DNA of 64,000 nt. Source: Zoogloea sp. LCSB751 (lineage in GTDB: Bacteria > Pseudomonadota > Gammaproteobacteria > Burkholderiales > Rhodocyclaceae). Shown here piece by piece: positions 16,288 through 24,502 of this stretch. Location: NCBI RefSeq assembly GCF_002028455.1, contig NZ_MWUM01000021.1, positions 35,228-99,227 of the forward strand, in the 5' to 3' direction. The notes beneath the pieces are model-generated. The model searched no databases and was not told the DNA's origin. It saw only the letters and a list, made by a program, of their open reading frames with translations. Position 1 is the stretch's first letter, and the number at the start of each line of letters is the position of its first letter. A program made the position numbers and the translations under genes.

Positions 16288-17147
16288 GCTTCGAAGCGCC
16301 CTGCGTAGTCACGCGCAAACTGCCAGGCCACGCGTCCACTGCGCGAGCCGCGCAGCAGCGCCCATTGCAGCGCGTCGCCGCGTGCGGCCGGAATGGCCTC
16401 GGCGGGTACGCCGAACTCGCCCAGCCAGTGATTCACCACTGCCAGGTATTCGTCCTGGCTGAAAGGGTAGAAGGAGATCCACAGGCCGAAACGCTCGGAC
16501 AGGGAGATCTTTTCCTCCACAGCCTCGGCGGGGTGGACTTCGCCATCCTTGTGCACGGTGGCGGCGTTCTCGGCGAAATACTCCGGCATCAGGTGGCGCC
16601 GGTTGGACGTGGCGTAGATCAGCACGTTGTCCGGTACTGCGGCGAGGGAGCCATCGAGGATGCTCTTGAGCGCCTTGTAGGCCGGCTCGCCGTCCTCAAA
16701 GGAGAGGTCGTCGGTGAACAGGATGAAGCGTTCGGGGCGCCCTTCCAGCAGTTCGACGATGTCCGGCAGGTCTACCAGGTCGTCCTTGTCCACCTCGATC
16801 ACGCGCAGGCCGTCGGTGGCGAATTCGTTGAGCACCGCCTTCACCAGCGAGGACTTGCCGGTGCCGCGGGCGCCGGTCAGCAGCACGTTGTTGGCGCGCT
16901 TGCCGGCCAGGAACTGGCGGGTGTTGGCGACGATGCGTTCCTTCTTGTCGTCGATGTCCTGCAGGTCGTCGAGGCGGATCTGGTGCGGATGCGTCACCGC
17001 TACCAGCCCCGCAGCATTGCGCCGGCGGCGCCAGCGGAAGGCAATCGCGGCGTTCCAGTCGGGGGGCGTCGGGGCGGCGGGGAGGATGGCTTCGAGGCGT
17101 TCGAGCACCCGCTCGGCGCGGGTGAGAAACTGGTTCAGGTCAGTCAT
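16284..17147 (-). CDS. DUF815 family AAA ATPase
   Basis: A 287-residue P-loop ATPase of the DUF815 family. The Walker A motif is LLTGARGTGKSSLVKA and the Walker B-like strand is FILFTDDLSFED. A sensor-type IYATSNRRHLMPE block follows, with a C-terminal helical domain. No membrane segment is present. The biological role of the family is unknown. The gene overlaps both neighbours on the minus strand: a 36-residue membrane peptide upstream (8-base overlap) and the Nudix fusion downstream (4-base overlap), so the three look translationally coupled. Confidence 0.85.
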   Translation of the reverse strand: MTDLNQFLTRAERVLERLEAILPAAPTPPDWNAAIAFRWRRRRNAAGLVAVTHPHQIRLDDLQDIDDKKERIVANTRQFLAGKRANNVLLTGARGTGKSSLVKAVLNEFATDGLRVIEVDKDDLVDLPDIVELLEGRPERFILFTDDLSFEDGEPAYKALKSILDGSLAAVPDNVLIYATSNRRHLMPEYFAENAATVHKDGEVHPAEAVEEKISLSERFGLWISFYPFSQDEYLAVVNHWLGEFGVPAEAIPAARGDALQWALLRGSRSGRVAWQFARDYAGRFEA

Positions 17148-17250
17148 GGGGAGGGGGATCCGAATTCTTGTTCCTGGGGCTGCGCAGGGCCAGTCCGACG
17201 ATGGCGAGCAGCACGGCGACGATGCCGAGTTCAAGACCGATCAACCACAT
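17140..17250 (-). CDS. 36-residue single-pass membrane peptide
   Basis: A short reading frame starting MWLIGLELGIVAVLLAIVGL, followed by a basic stretch (RSPRNK) and a polar tail. The hydrophobic segment (about residues 2-22) is long enough to span the membrane, with positive charges predicting the C-terminus inside. AAGGA lies six to seven bases before the ATG at 17250. The frame overlaps the start of the DUF815 ATPase by eight bases. No recognised family. It could anchor or regulate the ATPase, which is inference. Confidence 0.55.
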   Translation of the reverse strand: MWLIGLELGIVAVLLAIVGLALRSPRNKNSDPPPHD

Positions 17251-17333
17251 GGAGTGTCCTTCTGTGCGCCCGGCCGGCGAACCGGTGGTTATACTGAAAT
17301 GGTTGTTCTGCAAGCCGTGAGTGTACTCCATCC

Positions 17334-18584
17334 ATGTTCCGTGCTTTTCCCCGCCTGTCCATCGTCCTGGTTTCGTCCCTGCTGGCCGCTTGTGCGAGCG
17401 CGCCCAAGCCGGTCAGCGATGCCGGTTGCACCAGCTGTGCCCCGGCCGCTCACCCTCCGTCTGCGCCGCCCTCTGCCTCGCCGCCTGCCGGGGCGCCTGC
17501 CGCGCGTAGTGGCGGCATCGTGCCGCAGGCCCTGAGCCGTCCGCTGTTGTCATCCTCGTGGTCCGACTTGCCGGGCTGGGGCAGCGATTCCCAGGACGAG
17601 GCCTGGCCGGCTTTCCTGGCCTCCTGCCGTGCGCTGGCGCGCCAGCCGGTATGGCAGGCGCCGTGCGATGCTGCCAAGTCCCTGGGGGCGCGTCCCAGTG
17701 CTTCGGCGGTGCGCAGTTTCATGGAGGCCCGCTTCAACCCGTGGCGGGTGGTCAATCCCGATGGCACCCAGGAGGGGCTGGTGACGGGGTACTACGAACC
17801 GTTGATCAAGGGTAGCCGGACTCGCTCGAGAGCTTTCCAGTGGCCGGTGCTGGGGGTTCCGGAGGATCTGCTGACCATCGAGCTGGGTGATCTCTTCCCC
17901 GAGCTTAAAGGGCAGCGGGTGCGCGGCCGCCTGGTCGGCAACAAGGTCGTGCCGTATTTCTCCCGTAGCGACATGGCGCGCCAGCCGGACAAGTTCGCCG
18001 GCAAGACGATCCTCTATGCGGAGGACCCCATCGAGCTGTTCTTCCTGCAGGTGCAGGGCTCGGGCCGGGTGCAGTTGCCGGATGGCGGCGTGGTTCGCCT
18101 GGCGTATGCCGATACCAACGGCTACGCTTATCAGTCGATAGGGCGCTGGCTGGTGGATCGCGGCGAACTCAAGATGGAACAGGCCTCGATGGACGGCATC
18201 AAGAACTGGGCGCGGGCCAATCCGGCGCGTCTGCAGGAATTGCTCAATGCCAATCCGAGCTACATCTTCTTCCGGGAGGTGGCCAGTTCCGCTGCGGGGC
18301 CGGTGGGGGCCATCGGGCAACCCCTGACGGAAGGGCGCAGCATGGCGGTGGATCCGCGTAGCGTGCCGCTGGGCGCGCCGGTTTTCCTGGCGACGACCTA
18401 TCCCAACAGCGCCCAGCCCCTGCGCCGCCTGATGCTGGCTCAGGATACCGGCAGTGCGATCAAGGGCGGCGTGCGCGGGGATTTCTTCTGGGGCTTCGGC
18501 GCCGAGGCGGGTATCCAGGCCGGGAGGATGCGCCAGAAAGGCGAGATGTGGGTGCTGTGGCCGAGGGATCAGGTTCCGCGCTGA
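17334..18584 (+). CDS. mltA: Membrane-bound lytic murein transglycosylase A
   Basis: A 416-residue outer-membrane lipoprotein that cleaves glycan strands to 1,6-anhydromuropeptides. The lipobox LLAAC puts the lipidated cysteine at residue 20, followed by an Ala/Pro-rich linker. Family blocks include GLVTGYYEP, FFLQVQGSGR, YADTNGYAYQSIGR and, near the C-terminus, LAQDTGSAIKGGVRGDFFWG, which carries the 3D-domain catalytic aspartate. The length is somewhat above E. coli MltA (365) because of the linker. It is divergent from the membrane peptide gene. Confidence 0.95.
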   Translation: MFRAFPRLSIVLVSSLLAACASAPKPVSDAGCTSCAPAAHPPSAPPSASPPAGAPAARSGGIVPQALSRPLLSSSWSDLPGWGSDSQDEAWPAFLASCRALARQPVWQAPCDAAKSLGARPSASAVRSFMEARFNPWRVVNPDGTQEGLVTGYYEPLIKGSRTRSRAFQWPVLGVPEDLLTIELGDLFPELKGQRVRGRLVGNKVVPYFSRSDMARQPDKFAGKTILYAEDPIELFFLQVQGSGRVQLPDGGVVRLAYADTNGYAYQSIGRWLVDRGELKMEQASMDGIKNWARANPARLQELLNANPSYIFFREVASSAAGPVGAIGQPLTEGRSMAVDPRSVPLGAPVFLATTYPNSAQPLRRLMLAQDTGSAIKGGVRGDFFWGFGAEAGIQAGRMRQKGEMWVLWPRDQVPR

Positions 18585-18720
18585 GCCGGCCGGGAGGCCG
18601 CCGCAGCAGGGAATAAGTTTTGCGTTATTTCATTGTTGGCTGGCACGGGGGGCGCCGGTATCGTGCTCCGGTTTGGAGCCGGCTTGCCGGCGCCGCAGGA
18701 ATCACTCGCGGGAGAACATT

Positions 18721-19569
18721 GTGCCCCTCACCGAACTCGTCCATTACTTCAATAAACGCAACCAGCTGGCCTGCCCGTCGGCGCCGGAGCAGAGCTTCGT
18801 CATTGCCGATGGCCGGGTGCGGGCGCGCTTCGGCTCGATGTTGCTGGGGACACTGTTTCAGCCGGTGATGGCGCGGGACGGCGGTACGGTGATCGGCCAC
18901 GAGGCGCACCTGGAAGTGCTGGAGGGCGATGCCGTTGGGCTGTCGCCGCAGGCGGTGTTTCTCGATGCCCGCGACGACGCCGAGCTGGTGCATCTCGACC
19001 GGCTGGCGCGCACGCTGCATGCGCTGAATTTCCTGCAGGAGCGCAACCAGCAGGGTGGCTTTCTGGCGCTCAACGTGCATCCCCAGCACCTGCGTACGGT
19101 CCGGGAACACCATGGGCATGTCTTCGAATCGATCCTGGCCCGTTGCGGCCTGACGCCGGACCGCATCGTGCTGGAGGTGTCGGACGATGGTTTCGAGGCC
19201 CTGCCTGGCCTGCTGCGGGCGATCTCCGGCTATCGGGAGCGGGGCTACCGGATCGCCATCGACAATTTCGGGCGCCACACGTCCGATCTGGAGCGCCTGG
19301 AGGCGCTGGCGCCGGATGTGGTCAAGCTGGACCGCAGCCTGATCGGCCACTCGGGCCACCTGAGTCTGGCCAGGAAGGTCATGACCGATCTGGTCTTGGA
19401 AATCCGCCGCCTCGGGGGGCTGGTGGCATGCCAGTGCATCGAGCATCCGCTGCAACTGGATGTCGCCCAGGAGGCTGGTGTTGACTGGCTGCAGGGCTAT
19501 CTTTTTGGTCAGCCGGCCGCTGGTTGCCAGCCCATCGTCAAGCCGCGCCGTTCTCGCGCGGCGGCCTGA
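18721..19569 (+). CDS. Degenerate EAL-domain protein
   Basis: A 282-residue protein made essentially of one EAL domain (about 38-270). EAL reads EAHL (61-64). N118, E152, K202 and Q258 are in register with catalytic or metal positions of active enzymes, but DDFG is D181-N182-FG and the AEGVE motif has become CQCIE. Loss of the second Asp of DDFG argues against c-di-GMP hydrolysis and for a binding or protein-interaction role. The GTG at 18721 has GGGAG upstream. There are no membrane segments or partner domains. Confidence 0.8.
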   Translation: MPLTELVHYFNKRNQLACPSAPEQSFVIADGRVRARFGSMLLGTLFQPVMARDGGTVIGHEAHLEVLEGDAVGLSPQAVFLDARDDAELVHLDRLARTLHALNFLQERNQQGGFLALNVHPQHLRTVREHHGHVFESILARCGLTPDRIVLEVSDDGFEALPGLLRAISGYRERGYRIAIDNFGRHTSDLERLEALAPDVVKLDRSLIGHSGHLSLARKVMTDLVLEIRRLGGLVACQCIEHPLQLDVAQEAGVDWLQGYLFGQPAAGCQPIVKPRRSRAAA

Positions 19570-19608
19570 GCCGGGCCGGCGGGCGCGGCCTTCCGTCTGC
19601 CTCTTGCT

Positions 19609-20337
19609 CTACTTGCTGCCTGTGGCCTGGGTCATCGCCTGCTCGAGCTGTGCCAGGGGCACGGCGCCAGGCAGGCGGTTGCCGTCGGCGGTGAAGATCG
19701 TAGGGGTGCCGCTAACCTTCAGCTTCTGGCCGAGGGCCACGTTGCGGTCGATGGCGCTGGTGTCGCAGTTGGCGGCAGCGGCCGGTGGCACCTTGGCGGC
19801 GGTCATCCAATCGTTCCAGGCGGCGGCCCGGTCCTTGGCGCACCAGATATTCTTCGACTTCTCGGTGGAGTCGGGGCTCAGGATCGGGTACAGGAAGGTA
19901 TAAACGGTGGCGTCTTTGAGACCCTGCATGTCCTTGGCGAGGCGCTTGCAGTAGCCGCAGTTGGGGTCCTCGAAGGTGGCGATGATGCGCTTGCCGTTGC
20001 CGCGTACCTGCTTGATGGCGTGGTCCAGCGGCAAGGTGCCAAAATCGATCTTCATCAACTGGGCCATGCGGGCCTGGGTCACGTTCTTGCGCGTCTTGGC
20101 ATCGATCAGGCTGCCGTCGATGATGAAGCTGACGCCCGCATCGGTGTACAGCAGTTCGCCGGATTTGAGCACCACTTCGTACAGATTGCCGTAAGGGGTT
20201 TTCTTGACACTGTCGACGGCCGGGGCGTTGAGGAAGCTCTCCAGGTTTTTCTTGACCGAGACTTCGTCGGCCGCGTGGGCGACACCCGCTGCGAAAAGAA
20301 GGGCGGTGAGCAGCGAGCGTACGAAGGGGAATTTCAT
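19609..20337 (-). CDS. dsbC: Thiol:disulfide interchange protein DsbC
   Basis: A 242-residue periplasmic disulfide isomerase. The signal peptide ends AGVAHA|AD near residue 22. An N-terminal dimerisation domain precedes a thioredoxin fold with the active site CGYC in DPNCGYCKR, and the cis-proline loop is VSGTPTIF. DsbC reshuffles wrong disulfides and is kept reduced by DsbD. It lies 40 bases downstream of the UbiH-family gene on the same strand, so the two probably share a transcript. Confidence 0.95.
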   Translation of the reverse strand: MKFPFVRSLLTALLFAAGVAHAADEVSVKKNLESFLNAPAVDSVKKTPYGNLYEVVLKSGELLYTDAGVSFIIDGSLIDAKTRKNVTQARMAQLMKIDFGTLPLDHAIKQVRGNGKRIIATFEDPNCGYCKRLAKDMQGLKDATVYTFLYPILSPDSTEKSKNIWCAKDRAAAWNDWMTAAKVPPAAAANCDTSAIDRNVALGQKLKVSGTPTIFTADGNRLPGAVPLAQLEQAMTQATGSK

Positions 20338-20377
20338 CCAGGATCTCCAGGAACTACGGGTTCAGTGGGCGGCAGGT

Positions 20378-21541
20378 TCAGAACCGGCCAGCGATGGCAT
20401 AGCGCATCAGCGCATTGCGTACGACCGGCAGGCGGTTGGTGAGGTTCAGTCCGAAGTTGCGCAGTCCGGACAAAAGCGGGTCGGCGGGCTTGAACAGGCG
20501 GTTGAGACCGTGGGTGGTGTATTGCAGTAGAGCGGTTTCCTCGGCGCGTGCGCGGGCGTAGGCGCGCAGGATGGATAGCTCGCCCGGGTCGCGCCAGGCT
20601 GGCAGCGTGGCCAGTTGCTCGGCAAGTACGCGGGCGTCCTGGTAGCCGAGGTTGATGCCATGCCCTGACAACGGGTGGATCGCATGGGCGGCGTCGCCTA
20701 TGAGGGCCAGGCGCGGTCGCACGACGGTTTCGACGCGCATCAGGCGCAGGGCGAAGGCGGCTGCCGGGGTGACCAGTTCGAGGGCGCCGAGGCGGTGTTG
20801 GCCGGCTTCGGCGACGCGGGCGCACAGCTCCGTCGGCGGCAGGGCCGCCAGTTCGTCGGCGAGGGCATCCGGGGCAGACCACACGATCGACATCTGTTGT
20901 TCGGGCAGCGGCAGGTAGGCGAGCACTCCGTCCTTGCGGAACCACTGGAAGGCCGTGTTGCGGTGGGGTTTTTCGCAGCGGAAGTTGGCGACCACGCCCT
21001 TTTCGCCGTAAGGGGTGTTGCGAGCCTCGATCGTGGCTGCCTGGCGAACCCACGAGTCTCGACCGTCGGCCGCGACGATCAGCCGTGTTTCCAGGTGCCG
21101 TCCGTCGGCCAGCGTGAGCCGGGCGGTATCGTCGTCAATGGCCAGGGTCGATGGTTCGGCAGGGCACAGCAGCGTGACGTTGTGCTGGCGCTTTACGGTT
21201 TCCCACAGTTCCTGCTGCATCAGGCTGGATTCGACGATCCAGGCCAGTTCGCGCAGGCCGCAGTCGTACGCTGAAAGGTCCAGTCGCCCGCCGGCGTCAC
21301 CGTGGATTTCCATGTCGTATACGGGGGTGATGCGGTTGGCATTCAGATGGGGCCAGATGCCGATGGTGGCCAGGAAGTCCGCGTTGCTCGGGCTGATTGC
21401 GTAGATACGGGGGTCCCAGCCGGGCGGTCGGTAGGGGGGGCGGGCTTCGATAATTCCGATCTTCAGGCTGCTGCCACGCAGTGCGGCGGCGAAGGCTGCG
21501 CCGGCCAGGCCGGCACCTACAACGAGTACATCGAGTTTCAT
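20378..21541 (-). CDS. UbiH/COQ6-family FAD-dependent monooxygenase
   Basis: A 387-residue flavoprotein hydroxylase. The Rossmann dinucleotide loop VVGAGLAGAAFAAAL is at the N-terminus, the mid DG motif is VAADGRDS, and the second FAD motif is ALIGDAAHAIHPLSGHGINLGYQD. The family hydroxylates the benzoquinone ring during ubiquinone synthesis. Which position (C1, C5 or C6) this member acts on cannot be told from the sequence, so no symbol is given. It precedes dsbC. Confidence 0.88.
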   Translation of the reverse strand: MKLDVLVVGAGLAGAAFAAALRGSSLKIGIIEARPPYRPPGWDPRIYAISPSNADFLATIGIWPHLNANRITPVYDMEIHGDAGGRLDLSAYDCGLRELAWIVESSLMQQELWETVKRQHNVTLLCPAEPSTLAIDDDTARLTLADGRHLETRLIVAADGRDSWVRQAATIEARNTPYGEKGVVANFRCEKPHRNTAFQWFRKDGVLAYLPLPEQQMSIVWSAPDALADELAALPPTELCARVAEAGQHRLGALELVTPAAAFALRLMRVETVVRPRLALIGDAAHAIHPLSGHGINLGYQDARVLAEQLATLPAWRDPGELSILRAYARARAEETALLQYTTHGLNRLFKPADPLLSGLRNFGLNLTNRLPVVRNALMRYAIAGRF

Positions 21542-21605
21542 GCAAGGTTCTCCTGCGCCGGATTGTGCCGGACGGCGCAGGGGAAGTCATCCGCGACAGG
21601 GGCGA

Positions 21606-22082
21606 TCAGCGTGGCGGCGGCGGTGGTGGGTAGTAGTAAGGCGGCGGGCTGGCGGGGGCCTGCCGATAGCCGTACCCCGGTAGCTGGTTGCCCTTGGCGT
21701 ACATGCATTGCTGGTAGGCGATGTCGTAGCGCCGCTGGGCGTCCGCGCCGGCGTAGGTGGCCTGCGAGGCGCCACTGGCAGTACCGGCGACCATCCCGAT
21801 GGCGGCACCCGTTGCCGCGCCGTTGTGGCCGCCCCCCAGCGCACCCACTGCGGCGCCGACAGCGGTGCCCACGGCCGCATTGTTGATCATGTTCTGGGTG
21901 GCCAGATCCTGCGGCGCGATGCCGATGGCCTGCTCCGCGAAGGCGCGGCATTGCCGGTCCTCAGCGACGAATAGATCGAAAGGCTTGCCGGGGGTCGGCA
22001 TGACCGCGACACGGGGGCCGCTCGGCAGGCTGGCGCAGGCGCTCAGGAGAATGAGCGGGAGCAGGGCGTATGGGGCTTTCAT
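21606..22082 (-). CDS. Glycine-zipper outer-membrane lipoprotein
   Basis: A 158-residue lipoprotein: the signal peptide ends LLSAC, giving lipidated C16. A glycine-zipper stretch (about residues 70-107; repeated GxxxG/AxxxG such as AAVGALGGG and GAAIGMVAG) could insert in or pack against a membrane. A YAGADAQRRYDIAYQQCMYAKG block follows, then a tail ending in polyproline. GGAGG sits just before the ATG at 22082. Its start overlaps the stop of the preceding gene by four bases. Function unknown; a cell-envelope role is likely. Confidence 0.75.
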   Translation of the reverse strand: MKAPYALLPLILLSACASLPSGPRVAVMPTPGKPFDLFVAEDRQCRAFAEQAIGIAPQDLATQNMINNAAVGTAVGAAVGALGGGHNGAATGAAIGMVAGTASGASQATYAGADAQRRYDIAYQQCMYAKGNQLPGYGYRQAPASPPPYYYPPPPPPR

Positions 22083-22639
22083 TGGGCACCTCCGGGGACC
22101 GCAGTGCCGGGCGGCGGCGAGGCAGGCGTGGCGCGCCACCCCTCGGGGCAACTCTGCACATAAGGGTAATAGGTCTTGGCGCTGTCGCAGTAGTACCAGT
22201 TACTCTGTGCTCCGGGTGTGTTCTGTGTGTTGGACGGAGGCGTTGCGGGCACGCTGCGCCAGCCCTCCGCGCAGCTCTGCACGTAGGGATAGTAGGCCTT
22301 GGCGCTGTCGCAGTAATACCAGTTCTGTGCCGCGGGCTGTGGTGCCGGCTGGACCACGACGGGTTCGGGCGCCTGCTGGACCACGACCGGAGGGTATGGG
22401 TAGACCGGCTGTGGGTAGAATAGCCAGGTTGCCCCGGCCACCCACCACCAGCCCCAGTGTCCGTCGTGATAGCCGTGATGCCAGGAGCCGGGGTGGCCTA
22501 TGGGGCCACGAGGACCGGGAAAGCCGCCTGGCCCTCTGCCGTGACCGCGTGGGCTGTCGGCACTCGCTGGATGCGTCGCAAGCAGGCTGGTGCTCGCGAC
22601 GATGGCCAGCAGCGCATAGTGGATGAGTCGTGTGGTCAT
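22079..22639 (-). CDS. Secreted protein with two 30-residue Trp/Tyr/Cys repeats
   Basis: A 186-residue protein with a signal peptide (cleavage near ASA|DSP, residue 27). A Gly/Pro/His-rich region leads to a hydrophobic aromatic stretch (60-75) and a Pro/Val linker. Two near-identical repeats follow at 106-135 and 147-176; each contains WYYCDSAK, YYPYVQSC and EGWR, with two cysteines that could form one disulfide per repeat. The family is not recognised by me beyond similar repeats in other proteobacterial envelope proteins. The stop overlaps the start of the glycine-zipper lipoprotein gene, so the two proteins probably work together. Confidence 0.72.
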   Translation of the reverse strand: MTTRLIHYALLAIVASTSLLATHPASADSPRGHGRGPGGFPGPRGPIGHPGSWHHGYHDGHWGWWWVAGATWLFYPQPVYPYPPVVVQQAPEPVVVQPAPQPAAQNWYYCDSAKAYYPYVQSCAEGWRSVPATPPSNTQNTPGAQSNWYYCDSAKTYYPYVQSCPEGWRATPASPPPGTAVPGGAQ

Positions 22640-22859
22640 CTTGTCTGACTCCGAAACGGAACGTTTTCATTGCAGCACCGGGGGAGCATCTGGGTGTGTG
22701 AGTGATGATCACATACGTAAGTGAATGAAACTGAAACGGGTTTCTGCAATATTTGCTGACAAGGTTGCCTGGGTTGAGAACGTGCCCGCTTGGTCATGTG
22801 GTGTTGCGGTTGCCGTCGTGGAACGATGAGCCCTCTGTCGGGTATGGTAAGTAATGGTC

Positions 22860-23294
22860 ATGGATGTGAGAAAACTTGCGGTAACGCTGTGCGTGCTGAT
22901 CCTTCTGGCGGTTGGGGCCGTGTTGTATTTCCAGGTGAGGGGGCAGGATGACGGCATGCGACCCAAGAGCAACCCCGAGGTCGTCCAGCAGATCGAAACG
23001 CGCCACGGTGCAGCATTGCGTGCCGTCGGCGTGCGTAGCCTGGGGGTGGATCCTCGTAACAGTGAGGACGTGGTGGTGGTCTTTTCGGGCGGCGGACGTC
23101 TGGGGCGCAAGGTTGCCGGACGCCTGCCGGGGCTTGTCGGTAGCGCTGGCTGTGGCAGGCTGGAAGTCGGGATTTCGGTGGGCGATTCGCTGACGGCCTG
23201 GGGGAGCATGGATGATCCGGCTTTCATGTCCCGCTTGGATTGCGTGGTCGGGAAGGTTGTCGAGCAAGCAGCGGAGTTGCGCGACCCCGACTGA
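22860..23294 (+). CDS. Hypothetical single-pass membrane protein
   Basis: A 144-residue protein with one N-terminal transmembrane helix (about 6-25) and a presumed periplasmic domain of about 115 residues containing two cysteines (GCGRLEV and LDCVVGK), which might pair. No family recognised. In-frame ATGs exist at 22854 and 22860 and neither has a convincing ribosome binding site. It is divergent from the repeat protein and ends 44 bases before the RNase P RNA. Confidence 0.6.
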   Translation: MDVRKLAVTLCVLILLAVGAVLYFQVRGQDDGMRPKSNPEVVQQIETRHGAALRAVGVRSLGVDPRNSEDVVVVFSGGGRLGRKVAGRLPGLVGSAGCGRLEVGISVGDSLTAWGSMDDPAFMSRLDCVVGKVVEQAAELRDPD

Positions 23295-23337
23295 TTTTCG
23301 GGCGCGACCGGGGGGGACCCGCTATACTGCGCGCCGG

Positions 23338-23720
23338 GAAGTCCGCCAGGCAATCGCGGTGTTTGCGCATCGAGGAAAGTCCGGGCCCCATAGAGCAGGA
23401 TGCCGGCTAACGGCCGGGCGCCATAGCCTTCGGGTGAAAGCGACGGAAAGTGCAACAGAGAGCAGACCGCCGATGGCTCTTCGGAGATCAGGCAAGGGTG
23501 AAACGGTGGGGTAAGAGCCCACCGCGGCACTGGCGACAGTGACGGCACGGTAAACCCCATCCGGGGCAAGGCCAAATAGGGGGACGTTGACGCTGCTCGC
23601 GGAGTCCCCGGGTAGGCTGCTAGAGCGGCGTGGCAACGCGTCGACCAGAGGAATGATTGCCCGGTGGCCGGATCGTCAGATCCGGCTACTCGACAGAACC
23701 CGGCTTATCGGCGGGCTTCC
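23338..23720 (+). ncRNA. rnpB: RNase P RNA, class A
   Basis: The catalytic RNA that trims tRNA 5' leaders. The ends GAAGTCCGCC and GGCGGGCTTC pair as helix P1. The universally conserved GAGGAAAGTCCGGGC follows closely, then the internal AACAGAGAGCAGACCGCCGATGG block and the late ACAGAACCCGGCTTATCGG segment that binds the tRNA CCA end. TATACT at 23323-23328 is well placed as a -10 box. Exact ends are inferred from P1. Placement just upstream of mraZ is common in betaproteobacteria. Confidence 0.95.
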
Positions 23721-23956
23721 CCCATTCTTGTATTCCCCACTTTTTTCCACCTGCGGGGCCGTTTCCGGTCTGCCCGTAGCGTGGCGGTGTGCAATTTCAC
23801 CTTCCTTTTCCCGGTCGGTCGGTGTTCGGCGGGAGCCGCAATTGATCCAACACTTTTGCATTCCTTCTCATGGGCATTGATTTATAAGCGGATTTGCCTC
23901 GCGCCCTTCTTAACTGTAAGTGCTTGTGTCCAAAAGAAATTTACGTTGTGGTCAAG

Positions 23957-23985
23957 TTGACCGAGTATTTCTTTTCCTCTAAAGT
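23957..23985 (+). promoter_or_regulatory. Sigma-70 promoter of the dcw cluster (Pmra)
   Basis: TTGACC (23957-23962) and TAAAGT (23980-23985) are separated by exactly 17 bases. Transcription would start near 23992, about 65 bases before mraZ. The -10 box runs into the first MraZ box. The rest of the 335-base gap between rnpB and mraZ shows no gene. Confidence 0.75.
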
Positions 23986-24018
23986 GGGGCGAAGTGGATG
24001 AAAGTGGGAAAAAGTGAG
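23984..24018 (+). promoter_or_regulatory. MraZ operator: four GTGG-type boxes at 10-base spacing
   Basis: GTGGG, GTGGA, GTGGG and GTGAG begin at 23984, 23994, 24004 and 24014, exactly one helical turn apart. MraZ is known to bind such direct repeats upstream of its own gene. Two further GTGG boxes lie at 24037 and 24045, out of the 10-base register. The array overlaps the -10 box and the transcription start, which suits repression. Confidence 0.85.
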
Positions 24019-24055
24019 TTTTTCCGGTTCGTCCGAGTGGAGAAGTGGGGGAATG

Positions 24056-24502
24056 ATGTTTCAAGGCGCTGCAGCGCTCAGTCTCGATGCGAAGGGTCGC
24101 CTGGCGATTCCGGCGCGGCACCGGGACGCGCTGACGAAGCTCGCCGAGAATCAGCTCGTTCTTACCGCCCATCCCCATCGCTGCCTGTTGATCTACCCGG
24201 CGCCGGCCTGGGCGCCGATCCGCGACAAGGTGCTTGCCGGCTCCAGCCTTGATCAGCACTCCGCCCTGCTCAAACGCCTGCTTGTCGGTTTTGCCCGTGA
24301 CGAGGAGGTGGATTCGGCTGGGCGCGTGCTCATCGCGCCGGAACTGCGTTCTTTTGCGCAATTTGAAAAGCAGGTGCATCTGGTGGGACAAGGCGATCAC
24401 TTCGAACTCTGGTCGGATGCCGGCTGGCAGAAACAGCAGGAAGCGATCTTCGCGCTGGGCGATCAGCTCATGCCTGCCGGTTGGGAAAACTTGCCGCTGT
24501 GA
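24056..24502 (+). CDS. mraZ: Transcriptional regulator MraZ
   Basis: A 148-residue protein with two AbrB/SpoVT-like repeats. The DNA-contacting signatures are LDAKGRLAIPARHR (first) and VDSAGRVLIAPELR (second). It represses the dcw cluster from its own promoter. The second of two consecutive ATGs is chosen: it matches the family start MF-x-G and leaves a better distance to the G-rich ribosome binding site; the first ATG is at 24053. It overlaps rsmH at GTGA. Confidence 0.95.
   Translation: MFQGAAALSLDAKGRLAIPARHRDALTKLAENQLVLTAHPHRCLLIYPAPAWAPIRDKVLAGSSLDQHSALLKRLLVGFARDEEVDSAGRVLIAPELRSFAQFEKQVHLVGQGDHFELWSDAGWQKQQEAIFALGDQLMPAGWENLPL

Noticed and set aside
18641..18656. TGGCACG with correctly spaced GC upstream of the EAL gene, as a sigma-54 promoter
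   Set aside because: The -24 half is perfect, but the -12 half is GCGC instead of TTGC, within a G-run that makes a chance match likely.
23587..23960. Short plus-strand frames over the end of rnpB and the mraZ leader
   Set aside because: The first part is RNase P RNA and the rest overlaps the mraZ leader; no ribosome binding site or recognised domain.
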